A DNA stretch of 64,000 bases from Bradyrhizobium sp. CER78 (GCF_029846235.1 NZ_JARVWP010000003.1:434001-498000), one strand, 5' to 3'. Positions 17,900-25,804 are shown, numbered from the stretch's first letter. Notes: generated from the letters alone by a model not told the origin. Made by a program: numbers and translations.

Positions 17900-19135
17900 A
17901 TGCCCGCATCCAACGACGACAAGGCCAAAGATAGCTTCAGCGCGTTCTACTTAGACCGGAGCGCATTCCTCGCGCTGCCGGCATTCTTTCGCGCATCAGG
18001 CACCGTTTCCGCAATCATTGCGGTCATGCTATTCATTGTGTGCGCCCCTCTCTGTTTTGTACTGCTGTTCCGGCTCGGCTTCGATGCCGTCATGCTGCCG
18101 AACACAAGCTATCAAGACTCGGCCAGAAATTTCCTCGTTGCTTTCATTGGAGTATTTGGAGCGCCATTCCTAGTCTGGAGAACGTGGGTTGCTCATCAAC
18201 AAGCCACCGCCGCAGCTAAACAAGCAAGCGTCGCGCTAGAAAATCATATCACGAGCATATTCTCAAAATCAGTTGAGCTTCTGGGCGGCGTACGGGAGAT
18301 CAAAACGACGGGATCTGATGGAGCCACGATTTCGCGTTCGGCTCCGAATATTGAATCCCGTCTAGGAGGCCTCTATTCATTGGAGAGGTTGTTAGATGAG
18401 AGTGAAAAAGACCAAAGGGCAATCCTAGAGACGTTATGCGCTTACATTCGCGAGAACTCGCCTTTTGAGCCATCTACAAGCGAGGAGGAACACAAGGCTT
18501 ACCTTCGAGGAGACCAAACTCCCAAGCCTACCCATCGAAGCGATGTTCAAGCTGCACTAACGATTATAGGTCGAAGGTCGTTGCGGATCAGGGAAAGAGC
18601 AACGCTTGAGGGATGGCGTTTGAACTTCCGAAATTCCAATCTGGTTGGATACGACCTTTCTAGCCTAAACTTCGATCGATCTGATCTGACTGGCTCGTTC
18701 CTCAACTTCGCCAACCTCAACTATGCAAGCTTCGAGGACTCGGTGTTTGAGACCTCAACCCTTCAAAGAGCGAAATTGACGAAAACATGCTTCCGGTCGT
18801 CACGCTTCAAGCACTGTCTCATCAAAGGAGCCGAGATTGACGACACCGATTTTCGCGAGACAAAGATCGATGCGACCGACCTTCGCGAAGCGACCATATC
18901 AAGTTTCGATATTTCGGGCGCAGACCTTAGGGAAGCTTTCGACACCTATTTGGAATACACAATCAACCGTCTAAAGTCGGAGGGCGCGACCAGCCCATTT
19001 GACGGGCAAGAAGTATCGAGAGTTGTGCAGCTATTCTCTAGAGCCAAATACGACGAACGGACCCAAGTATCGCAAGGAGTAAGTGATGCCATTGCGATCT
19101 GGCAAGCGTCCCGGCAGGAAGCGCCGCCCGGGTAA
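17900..19135 (+). CDS. membrane-anchored pentapeptide-repeat protein
   Basis: About 411 residues. Two membrane helices (about 35-60 and 78-95) are followed by a helical cytoplasmic linker with the signature RLGGLYSLERLLDESEKDQ...ILETLCAYIRE and DVQAALTIIGRR, seen in a widespread family of pentapeptide proteins. A right-handed beta-helix of A(D/N)LXX-type pentapeptides occupies about 240-345 (SNLVGYDLSSLNFDRSDLTG ... ADLREA). Function is unknown; such proteins occur as effectors or toxins/immunity in accessory loci. Base composition is visibly less GC-rich than nrdJ. The open frame from 17834 starts inside the nrdJ terminator, so a start at 17900 (GGAG 11 bases upstream) or 17858 is more likely. 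Confidence 0.75.
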   Translation: MPASNDDKAKDSFSAFYLDRSAFLALPAFFRASGTVSAIIAVMLFIVCAPLCFVLLFRLGFDAVMLPNTSYQDSARNFLVAFIGVFGAPFLVWRTWVAHQQATAAAKQASVALENHITSIFSKSVELLGGVREIKTTGSDGATISRSAPNIESRLGGLYSLERLLDESEKDQRAILETLCAYIRENSPFEPSTSEEEHKAYLRGDQTPKPTHRSDVQAALTIIGRRSLRIRERATLEGWRLNFRNSNLVGYDLSSLNFDRSDLTGSFLNFANLNYASFEDSVFETSTLQRAKLTKTCFRSSRFKHCLIKGAEIDDTDFRETKIDATDLREATISSFDISGADLREAFDTYLEYTINRLKSEGATSPFDGQEVSRVVQLFSRAKYDERTQVSQGVSDAIAIWQASRQEAPPG

Positions 19136-19212
19136 GCGAAGTGACGTCCGGGACCGGCACACAGGTCGCAAGATCGATTCCGCATATCGCTTCACTCATG
19201 CGGCTACTTGCT
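19131..19212. repeat. intergenic inverted repeat flanking the PIN-like gene, copy 1
   Basis: It opens with GTAAGCGAAGTGACGTCCGG, continues with GGTCGCAAGATCGATTCCGC and closes with TCGCTTCACTCATGCGGCTAC. The second half recurs with few changes at 21113-21204, and both are imperfect dyads. The start overlaps the stop codon of the pentapeptide gene. Confidence 0.7.
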
Positions 19213-19264
19213 GCTAGCTCGCAAGCAAAAGGCCGCATTTAATCACCTGATTTGGCAACTATCT

Positions 19265-20467
19265 ATGTTTGAACTGCCACCATTTCGGAAGTGCCCAAAA
19301 TGCAAGAACGAGGCGCTCGGCACACTTTCCGTCGGCGGCACCATGGCGACGAAACGCTGCAAAAATTGCGGGCACTCCCACGGCGAGGTCCTACCGGACG
19401 TCGATAAGCGCGTCGTATATCTCGATCAGTTCGTCATCAGCGAACTCTATAAGACAAAGACAAAAACACGGCGCCCGGGTGCACCAAGCGAACAATTCTG
19501 GCTGGACTGTTACTCACTGGCCAATCGCGCCTATCTGAGGCAGCAAGTCATATTTCCGACCTCTAACCTTCATTCGGACGAGACGATCGTCTGGCACTCG
19601 CCGTCCGAGTTGAGGTTGGCCCACGAGATGTTCAGCGGAGACATCTCATTTGAGGACACCCACTCAGTCGCTATCTCGCAAGAGTGGGAATTTGCAGAGG
19701 CATACCTCAAAGACTTGGAAGTACCCAGCCTGACCTTCGACGTGGACGACATTCTTTCCGGCGACAGGAATGTCTGGCTGCCCATCTACCACATCAACGT
19801 AAACTCCGATCTATCGATATTCGCGCCGGGTTTGAGGGAGAGCAAAGCGACGGCCGCGAATAGTCTGAAACAACTGGCCGACGCATGGGCGAAGAAGCGA
19901 TCGACGTTCGATCAGATTCTGAAGCACGAACTATCGAGCTACGGCTCCGCGATGCGGCACGCGCTCGAACATGAGGTTACGAGAACTGCGGCAGCGCTCG
20001 CATCGAATGATCCGTCAAGCCTACTTGAAATTAGCTTTGGATTGCAAAATAGGTATCGGCAACTAGCCGGCTTGTTCATGGAACGAGCAGTCCCTGGCAA
20101 GACCGCGGCAACGTTTCTTGACTGGGTAGGCAATGAACAGCAGCCAGCACATCGGATATTTGCCTATCTGATAGCAGCTCTCGGCTGGCGAGTATCAAGT
20201 GGACAAAGCCCCGCTCTGACCGCGGGCATACTCAACGACTTCATCGCGATAGCGACGTACGCGCCGTACGTAGACGCCATGTTCGTAGACCGACAATGCG
20301 CCTCGTTGTTGAAGCAAGGTCGGCTTCGCTCCGACCTGAACTATAAGGCGCGAATATTCTCAATGAGCAACAAGCAAGAATTCCTAGACTACCTCGAAGA
20401 GTTGGCAGACATTGCCTCCCCAGAAGTGCGGAGCTGTGCACACGAACTCTACGGCGTAGAGCTGTAG
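19265..20467 (+). CDS. zinc-ribbon protein with PIN-like nuclease pattern
   Basis: About 400 residues; I know no named family for it. An N-terminal zinc ribbon has CPKC (C10, C13) and CKNC (C32, C35). Next comes VYLDQFVISELY, where the Asp (D54) sits at the end of a beta strand as in PIN domains. SDET (D105-E106) and a C-terminal NDFIAIATYAPYVDAMFVDRQ (D325, D337, D342) supply further acidic residues in the pattern of PIN-like RNases (aPYvD...D). The middle, about 140-310, is mostly helical. A metal-dependent nuclease is inferred. The start is uncertain: ATG 19265 lacks a strong Shine-Dalgarno. Composition is AT-richer than neighbours, and repeats flank it. Confidence 0.65.
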   Translation: MFELPPFRKCPKCKNEALGTLSVGGTMATKRCKNCGHSHGEVLPDVDKRVVYLDQFVISELYKTKTKTRRPGAPSEQFWLDCYSLANRAYLRQQVIFPTSNLHSDETIVWHSPSELRLAHEMFSGDISFEDTHSVAISQEWEFAEAYLKDLEVPSLTFDVDDILSGDRNVWLPIYHINVNSDLSIFAPGLRESKATAANSLKQLADAWAKKRSTFDQILKHELSSYGSAMRHALEHEVTRTAAALASNDPSSLLEISFGLQNRYRQLAGLFMERAVPGKTAATFLDWVGNEQQPAHRIFAYLIAALGWRVSSGQSPALTAGILNDFIAIATYAPYVDAMFVDRQCASLLKQGRLRSDLNYKARIFSMSNKQEFLDYLEELADIASPEVRSCAHELYGVEL

Positions 20468-20510
20468 AACGCAGGCTACTGTCGACGGCAAACGCCAACC
20501 GCAACAATTT

Positions 20511-20573
20511 CGGCGGGTTACGCTTCCGCCTTCGCTCAATGAGCTACGGCGCACAAGTCGCTGACCCGCCCTC
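20511..20573. repeat. GGCGGGTTACGC repeat, copy 1
   Basis: CGGCGGGTTACGCTTCCGCC, then TTCGCTCAATGAGCTACG, ending GTCGCTGACCCGCCCT: outer arms GGCGGGT and ACCCGCC are inverted. A second copy is at 22517-22576. It lies between the convergent PIN-like and LprI-like genes and may serve as a terminator. Confidence 0.7.
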
Positions 20574-20599
20574 CTCGCCGACAATCAAGACGGTACCGT

Positions 20600-20995
20600 C
20601 TACCGCGAGGCGTGGGCACGCTTTTCGAGAAGCAGCGTGCGGTCGGCGATGTCCTTCAATTCGAACGCCTGGGAGTCGAGGAACGCGACGGACCCGTTGT
20701 CGGGGTCTGCGGCGAGGCGATGGGTTTCGCTGAGATGACGCTTCAGCCAGGCCCGCTGCTCGGTCAGCAATTGCGCGTGCGCCTCGCCCTTCGAGCTGGC
20801 GAGAAGGGCTTGGTAGGCGGTGTTGAGCCGCGTGTCCCACTTGCCGATTTCGGTCTTGCCGCAATCGAGCATCTTCGTTGACACCCCTTCTGCCTTGTCC
20901 ATGCACGCATCATACTCGGCGCTTTGCTGCGCGCGGACCGGTAAAGTCCCGAGCGCGAGCATAGCAGCAGCAATGACAAGCCTTCGCGAATGCAT
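20600..20995 (-). CDS. secreted LprI-like (DUF1311) protein
   Basis: 131 residues. A signal peptide (MHSRRLVIAAAMLALGTLPVRAQ) precedes a helical domain with the DUF1311/LprI pattern: CMDKAEGVSTKMLDCGKTEIGKWDTRLNTAYQALL, two cysteines, then LLTEQRAWLKRHLSET. The family includes the lysozyme-inhibitor-like lipoprotein LprI and is periplasmic. The ATG at 20995 starts at the signal peptide; the longer frame from 21178 runs through the upstream repeat element and is rejected. No functional partner is evident. Confidence 0.75.
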   Translation of the reverse strand: MHSRRLVIAAAMLALGTLPVRAQQSAEYDACMDKAEGVSTKMLDCGKTEIGKWDTRLNTAYQALLASSKGEAHAQLLTEQRAWLKRHLSETHRLAADPDNGSVAFLDSQAFELKDIADRTLLLEKRAHASR

Positions 20996-21112
20996 CACCA
21001 CGTCCAAATCACTCCGCCTTGCGTCTTTCGACAACCATCGCCGCACGAAAACGTCCGAAATAAGATCAAGGAGTTGATGCACTGACCATCTGGCGGAGGG
21101 CTGCCTAGCAAG

Positions 21113-21204
21113 CGTAGCCGAATGAGCGAAGAGACATCCAGGAGCCGGCGCGCAACTCGCAAGATCAATCCCGCACATCGCTTCGCTGATACGGGCTACT
21201 TGCT
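21113..21204. repeat. intergenic inverted repeat flanking the PIN-like gene, copy 2
   Basis: It opens with CGTAGCCGAATGAGCGAAG and closes with TCGCTTCGCTGATACGGGCTAC, the inverted outer arms; the inner CGCAAGATCAATCCCGCA matches the copy at 19131-19212. Confidence 0.75.
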
Positions 21205-21217
21205 TCGATTGCGATGG

Positions 21218-22063
21218 TCACGCCGCCTTTGTTACAGAGCTGCCGAGCCGACGTAACAAGAACTTCCTGATTTTGTCTGCCATCATCTTCTTGGCTGTGG
21301 CTGGAAAGATCTGGTCTCGACCAGCTGCGATTTCGCCCCATGCATCGGCGAACTTGAACTTATCCATTGCTCGTAGGAGCGCTTCCCCGGCATCCCTCCA
21401 TTGCGGGGCCTCATGAAGAACTTCACATAGGGGTTCAATAAACGTCCCTCGTACAAAGCCGGGGTTTCCATCGGCCGTTTCGGTAATGCACTGTAGGGCC
21501 GTGATGAGGGTGTTTCGTCCGTACTTGTTGAAGCAGCGAATGAGTGAAGTTACCGAATACGTCTGACCTCTTTGGATTGCAGCCCGAACTAGGTTCTTGC
21601 GAAGAATCTCGACGCCCGCCGCAGCGCAGACTTCCGCAAGCGCAAGAGCTTCCTCGTCTTTTGCAGCGAGTTTGGCGTGATAAAGCTGCTGAGCAGTTGT
21701 TTTGGTAACATTGCCGTTCACCGCTGCGTATGCAGCGGCCTGCTGAGCACGATCAGCCTGAACTATCTGACATGGAACCTGTTCCTGACCTCGCAGCATG
21801 GCGGCCGTGGTTCGATGCTGACCATCGACAATGGCAAAGAAACCTCCCTCAACCGGCGCAACGATCACGGGAGCGAACTTCGACCAGTCAAAATTTTCTG
21901 CAATTTGAGTGACGTTAGCAGCTCCCCTTCGACCAATTTCTCTTTGGTACGTTACGTCAACAACTAGCTTTTCGATACTAACCCAGTTGAGAATTGGAGC
22001 GGGTCCAGGGGAGAACTCCGAGCTAGGAGAAGCAAATCGTCGTGTGCTCAATGCAACAAACAT
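21218..22063 (-). CDS. ParB/Srx-fold N-terminal domain protein
   Basis: 281 residues. Residues about 24-125 form a ParB-like N-terminal domain: LNWVSIEKLVVDVTYQRE, then FAPVIVAPVEGGFFAIVDGQ and HRTTAAML, where GQHR (81-84) stands at the place of the ParB box II GERR/G-RR motif. The rest is helical, with a basic C-terminus (KIRKFLLRR). There is no ParA partner, so chromosome or plasmid partition is unlikely; such solo proteins occur in mobile and phage-related loci as nucleases or CTP-dependent switches. The start at 22063 has a strong GGAGG five bases upstream; the frame to 22510 runs through repeat DNA. Moderately low GC. Confidence 0.75.
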   Translation of the reverse strand: MFVALSTRRFASPSSEFSPGPAPILNWVSIEKLVVDVTYQREIGRRGAANVTQIAENFDWSKFAPVIVAPVEGGFFAIVDGQHRTTAAMLRGQEQVPCQIVQADRAQQAAAYAAVNGNVTKTTAQQLYHAKLAAKDEEALALAEVCAAAGVEILRKNLVRAAIQRGQTYSVTSLIRCFNKYGRNTLITALQCITETADGNPGFVRGTFIEPLCEVLHEAPQWRDAGEALLRAMDKFKFADAWGEIAAGRDQIFPATAKKMMADKIRKFLLRRLGSSVTKAA

Positions 22064-22340
22064 AGCGTCCTCCATCGGTTGCGTTAGGGACTCTTCACGC
22101 TGTATTCCACCTCTCCTTTCCCTCCACGAACAATCGTCAATTTCGTTTCTGCACCTTAAAGAGCCGTGGATTCCTGAATCGCACGTCATAAATCGGAAAC
22201 GGAGCCTACCGTGGCAGCCGATTCTTAGCGATGCCGCGACACAAGAAATCTCACCTAAAGCGAAGATATCGGCGCCGATGGCGCTGGCTCTAACGAGCGT
22301 AGAGCGGACTAGCACTACTGCGTCCGGGGTGCTCTCTCCC

Positions 22341-22427
22341 CGCCTTTGCGAGGAGCGACAGCGACGAAGCAATCCATCTATCCGCGTTTGCGGCCCAATG
22401 GATTGCTTCGCTTCGCTCGCAATGACG
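22341..22427. repeat. CGTCATTGCGAG palindromic repeat, copy 2 (opposite half degenerate)
   Basis: GCGAGGAGCGACAGCGACGA, AGCAATCCAT ... ATGGATTGCT, CGCTCGCAATGACG: an inverted repeat of the same family as 12180-12264 and 48655-48740. The first CGTCATT is changed to CGCCTTT. Confidence 0.8.
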
Positions 22428-22516
22428 GCTGGCAGCGTCCCATAAGAGGGAAAGAGCGACTGTGACACAGTAGAATTGGCCGTGAGTGTAATCCGCCCTT
22501 TCGCCGGCAACAGTCG

Positions 22517-22576
22517 CGGCGGGTTACGCTTTCGCCTTCGCTCGATAAGCTACGACAAAGTCGCTAACCCACCCTA
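22517..22576. repeat. GGCGGGTTACGC repeat, copy 2
   Basis: CGGCGGGTTACGCTTTCGCC, TTCGCTCGATAAGCTACG, GTCGCTAACCCACCCT. It aligns nearly base for base with 20511-20573 and lies just downstream of the GapR gene, where it could help termination. Confidence 0.7.
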
Positions 22577-22592
22577 CTTGCCTCCGCGGACC

Positions 22593-22865
22593 TCACGCCG
22601 CCTTCGCGGTCTTGTCGTCTGCCGGCGCCGTCTCCATCGCGCGCATGTAGAGATCGAGCAGGCTCTCACGCTCGTCGCGCTCGTCCTGGTCCTGCTTGCG
22701 CAGCTTGATGATCTCCTTGAGGATCTTCACGTCGAAGCCGTCGCCCTTCGCTTCCGAGAAGACCTCCTTCTTCTGCTCGCTCAGTTCCTGGATCTCAGTG
22801 TCCAGGTTCTCGATCCGCTCGACAAACGAACGAATCTTTCCGCCGGGAATGGTGATGTCGGACAT
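22593..22865 (-). CDS. gapR: GapR family nucleoid-associated protein (DUF2312)
   Basis: 90 residues, all helical, matching the DUF2312 family: RSFVERIENLDTEIQEL, EAKGDGFDVKILKEIIKLRK, DERDERESLLDLYMRAM. The Caulobacter member GapR is an essential alphaproteobacterial protein that binds AT-rich, overtwisted DNA ahead of polymerases and helps topoisomerases. The start at 22865 has GGAGG five bases upstream. This core gene marks the right border of the AT-richer accessory stretch. Confidence 0.93.
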   Translation of the reverse strand: MSDITIPGGKIRSFVERIENLDTEIQELSEQKKEVFSEAKGDGFDVKILKEIIKLRKQDQDERDERESLLDLYMRAMETAPADDKTAKAA

Positions 22866-23055
22866 GGTGCCTCCTGCTGAATGAGGTCGTGAAAATGAGA
22901 GCAAAGAGATGACCAATGTGTTAACCGTGCGATGTCGCGGCGCCTTGTTCATAGCTTGAACCATGCATTGCTTCGTTCGCAACGAGACGAGGAGCTCGGA
23001 CAAATCATGTCGCGAGAATGCAGATGTATGACTCAAGCCGCGCCACACATTCGCT

Positions 23056-23177
23056 GTCGTCCCTGCGAAAGCAGGGACCCATAACCACGAATGGTCATTG
23101 TTGAGCGATGTTGGAACGACGAGTCCCTTCAACAACATCCGCTGCGGCGTATGGGTCCCTGCTTTCGCAGGGACGAC
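23056..23177. repeat. GTCGTCCCTGCGAAAGCAGG repeat, copy 1
   Basis: GTCGTCCCTGCGAAAGCAGG at the left end and CCTGCTTTCGCAGGGACGAC at the right form a perfect outer inverted repeat, with GGACCCATAAC / ATGGGTCC inside. A related copy is at 33763-33886. Confidence 0.88.
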
Positions 23178-23278
23178 GCGTGGAGAGAGTCTTGCTCCCA
23201 TCCACACCCGGTCATCGCCCGGCTCGCGGGTGATGACACCGACCTCGCGATGGCATCATCGCGTGCGCAACAAATCAC

Positions 23279-24370
23279 TCAGGCACTATCCGCCACCCGC
23301 AACGTGATCCGCGTCAATTCGGACGGGCGGCCGAGCCGCAAGGCGAAACCCGGCCATAGCGCGGTGCCGTTGTTGACGTAGAGCGTCATGCCGTCGACGT
23401 CGTAGCGGCCCGAGACGAAGCCGGCATTGGCGCGCGCGGCCAGGCGGTCGATCCCGAGGATCAATCCGCCATGGGTGTGCCCGGAGAGTTGCATTGCGAC
23501 GCCGAGCCGAGCCGCCTTTCGTGCATCGCTCGGCTGGTGGTCGAGCAGGATGATCGGCGCGCCCTTGGGGGCGCCGTCGAGAACCGCGGCAAGGTCGCGG
23601 ATCGAATGCCCCCGGTGGCGCGACGCGCGATCGGTGATCCCCGCGATCACCAGGCGGCCGCCGCCGCGCTCGAGCACGATGTGCCTGTTCTCGAGCGAGC
23701 GCAGGCCCAACGCTTCGTAGTGCGCCATCCAGCCGTCATAACCGAAGATATATTCGTGATTGCCCGAGATCACGTAGACGCCGTCGGCGGCCATCAGATC
23801 GCGCAGCGGTGCGATGTCGCTCCGCCGGGCATCAATGGTGCCGTCGATCAGGTCGCCCGTGATCGCGATCAGGTCGGCGCCGAGCTTGTTCGATCGCGCG
23901 ACGACCTCGCGCGCCCATGGCGCCGGAAACAGCCGGCTGATGTGAAGATCGGTCAGTTGCAGGATGGTGTAGCCGTCGAACTCTCGCGGCAGTCCGCGGA
24001 TCGCGACTTCGATGTCGTTGAGCGGCGGAATGCGCATCGCCTGATGGACGCCGATCGCGGCGGCGATGGCCGCGACGCCAGCAATTGCGTAGCGGACGCC
24101 GTCAGGCGCGCCCACGAAGCCGCCATGGATCATCGCGGCGACGACCAGCCCGGCATCGAGCGCCAGCTGCAGCAGCGCCAGCAGCATGATCGCGCCGAAC
24201 GCCCAGTTGAACAGCGCAACCACCGGACGCGGAAACTCCGGCGAGAATTCCGATCCCGACGACAGCCTGTTCCAGCGGTGAAACTGCAAGGCGACCAGCA
24301 CCAGCAGCGCTGCGACGATCTTTGCCGGGAGCGGCCAGTCGAGCGGCCAGATGAAACGGGCCAGGATCAA
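23279..24370 (-). CDS. membrane-anchored metallophosphoesterase
   Basis: About 363 residues if the TTG at 24370 is used. Three to four N-terminal membrane helices are followed by a calcineurin-like phosphoesterase domain with the full metal-site set: LTDLHIS, GDLIDG, GNHEY and SGHTHGG. It resembles the YkuE/YaeI group, whose members act on phosphorylated lipids at the membrane. The start is uncertain: the frame is open to 24889 but passes through repeat DNA, and no ATG lies close to helix 1. A GTG at 24514 would give 411 residues. The domain call is secure, the N-terminus is not. Confidence 0.8.
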   Translation of the reverse strand: MILARFIWPLDWPLPAKIVAALLVLVALQFHRWNRLSSGSEFSPEFPRPVVALFNWAFGAIMLLALLQLALDAGLVVAAMIHGGFVGAPDGVRYAIAGVAAIAAAIGVHQAMRIPPLNDIEVAIRGLPREFDGYTILQLTDLHISRLFPAPWAREVVARSNKLGADLIAITGDLIDGTIDARRSDIAPLRDLMAADGVYVISGNHEYIFGYDGWMAHYEALGLRSLENRHIVLERGGGRLVIAGITDRASRHRGHSIRDLAAVLDGAPKGAPIILLDHQPSDARKAARLGVAMQLSGHTHGGLILGIDRLAARANAGFVSGRYDVDGMTLYVNNGTALWPGFALRLGRPSELTRITLRVADSA

Positions 24371-24881
24371 GAGGCTGGTCAGGCCGAAGATGAGTTGGGG
24401 AATTGGTCTCGCTCCGGATCGGATCGGTGGGTTGCGCGGTCGGCGCCCGGCAAAGGTAGGGTGGATCGGCCGCAGGCGTAAGCCGCCTTCATCAGCACAT
24501 TTTCGGCAAGTCACGCATCGCTGAGACGCCCCGCGCACCCTGAGCCGCCACGTGAGCCAATAATACGCGATGAGATTGGATTGAATCGGCTTGGCGCGCT
24601 CTCGGTTCACCTCTCCCCGCTGGGGAGAGGTCGGATTGCGCCTGGCGATGCGAAGCATCGTCCAGTGCAATCCGGGTGAGGGCTCTTGCTCTCTCGATAG
24701 ACCGTAATCCCTCACCCGATTTGCTGCGCAAATCGACCTCTCCCAAGGGAGAGGTGAACCTTCGATGCCGTTCCAGCTCAACCTGACCTCGTCATGCTCC
24801 AAGCTCGCAAGCCGCGCTGAAGCTTTGATGGAGATCTTCCAGGCACCTCCCCCGCATCCCCCGGTCCCCAGCAAATAGAAC
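24371..24881. other. repeat-bearing intergenic region
   Basis: About 510 bp without a supported gene. A minus-strand frame starting at 24889 (MFKFYLLGTGG...) has a GAGG upstream but shows no family resemblance and runs into the repeat at 24605-24760. Confidence 0.5.
24605..24760. repeat. long inverted repeat with CACCTCTCCC ends
   Basis: It begins GGTTCACCTCTCCCCGCTGG and ends CTCTCCCAAGGGAGAGGTGAACC; inside are GGGTGAGGGCTCTTGC and CCCTCACCC as a second pair. The 156-bp element looks like a mosaic palindromic intergenic element of the rhizobial type. Confidence 0.75.
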
Positions 24882-24925
24882 TTGAACATCGCTCAAACCT
24901 CTGATCTATTATTGAACATTGTTCA
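24882..24925. promoter_or_regulatory. paired TTGAACA/TGTTCA operators upstream of ceramidase-like gene
   Basis: TGAACATTGTTCA (24913-24925) is a perfect 13-bp palindrome. TTGAACATCGCTCAA (24882-24896) is an imperfect copy, with centres 30 bp apart (about three helical turns). The sites end about 18 bp before the start codon. The arrangement suggests a TetR-type repressor; no such gene lies next to it. Confidence 0.55.
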
Positions 24926-24943
24926 TTTTCATTGGAGCCGACG

Positions 24944-25804
24944 ATGCAGACCACCTTCCGGATGAACGGTTTGACCGGGTCCGAGCGGCCCGTGAAACCG
25001 TGGATGAAAGTCACCCCGGCGATCATCACGATCGGCATCATCGCGGCATTCGCGGTGCACGGACGCATCGCGCAGCCGCCCCACTACAATGATTTCGCCG
25101 ACCACTCGGCCCTGTTCGGCATCCCTCACGCAGGCGACGTGCTTTCCAACATCGGCTTCGCGCTGGTCGCGATCTGGGGCTGGCTGGCGCTCTGGCCCCA
25201 CCGCAACGGCGATCAACTCCGCGCCGGATGGCCGGGCTATCGCCTGTTCCTGATCGGCCTGTTCCTGACCGCGTTCGGCTCCGGCTACTTTCACCTCGAC
25301 CCCGGCAACGGCCGGCTGACCTGGGACATGCTGCCGATCGCGCTCGCCGGCGCGGGCCTGCTCGTCGGCGTCCGCGGTGACACGCATGCGGGATCGCGAG
25401 CGAACATCGAAGCGATCGCGCTCGCGCTGTTCGCCGCAGCCGGCGTCGCGTGGTGGGTGTATACCGACAGGCATGGCGCGGGCGACCTGCGGCCGTATCT
25501 GCTGCTGCAGGTGCTCCCGCTCGTCCTGATCCCGCTCTGGCAGGCGATAGATCGCGCGCCGCGCACTGAGCGCATCGCCTTCGCCGCTGCGATGGGGCTG
25601 TACGTTCTAGCCAAGCTCGCGGAGGTGCTCGACCATCAGATCGCGAACACGTTTGGCTTCGTCAGCGGACACACCTTGAAGCATTTGATCGCGACGGCCG
25701 CCACCGCCGCGATCGTCTGGGGCGTGACGCGACGCTTCTCCGGCGGCAGCCGGCGAACGGCAACGGTCGTGCACAATTTCGGAATAATGGAAAAATACCG
25801 CTGA
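24944..25804 (+). CDS. ceramidase-family (CREST) integral membrane protein
   Basis: 286 residues with about seven membrane helices. Conserved features of the alkaline-ceramidase/CREST superfamily of metal-dependent membrane hydrolases are visible: DVLSNIGFALVA (Asn/Ser of the site), GSGYFHLDP with its His and Asp, and GHTLKHLIAT with paired His residues near the C-terminus. The N-terminal helix follows PWMKVTP. The start at 24944 has GGAG six bases upstream. It is probably a lipid amidase-like hydrolase in the inner membrane; the substrate is unknown. A paired palindromic operator lies directly upstream. Confidence 0.8.
   Translation: MQTTFRMNGLTGSERPVKPWMKVTPAIITIGIIAAFAVHGRIAQPPHYNDFADHSALFGIPHAGDVLSNIGFALVAIWGWLALWPHRNGDQLRAGWPGYRLFLIGLFLTAFGSGYFHLDPGNGRLTWDMLPIALAGAGLLVGVRGDTHAGSRANIEAIALALFAAAGVAWWVYTDRHGAGDLRPYLLLQVLPLVLIPLWQAIDRAPRTERIAFAAAMGLYVLAKLAEVLDHQIANTFGFVSGHTLKHLIATAATAAIVWGVTRRFSGGSRRTATVVHNFGIMEKYR

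Noticed and set aside
19131..21204. Insertion-sequence ends or integrase attachment sites around the PIN-like gene
   Set aside because: The paired elements are imperfect dyads of a repeat type that occurs elsewhere; no transposase, integrase or tRNA gene is adjacent and no target duplication was seen.
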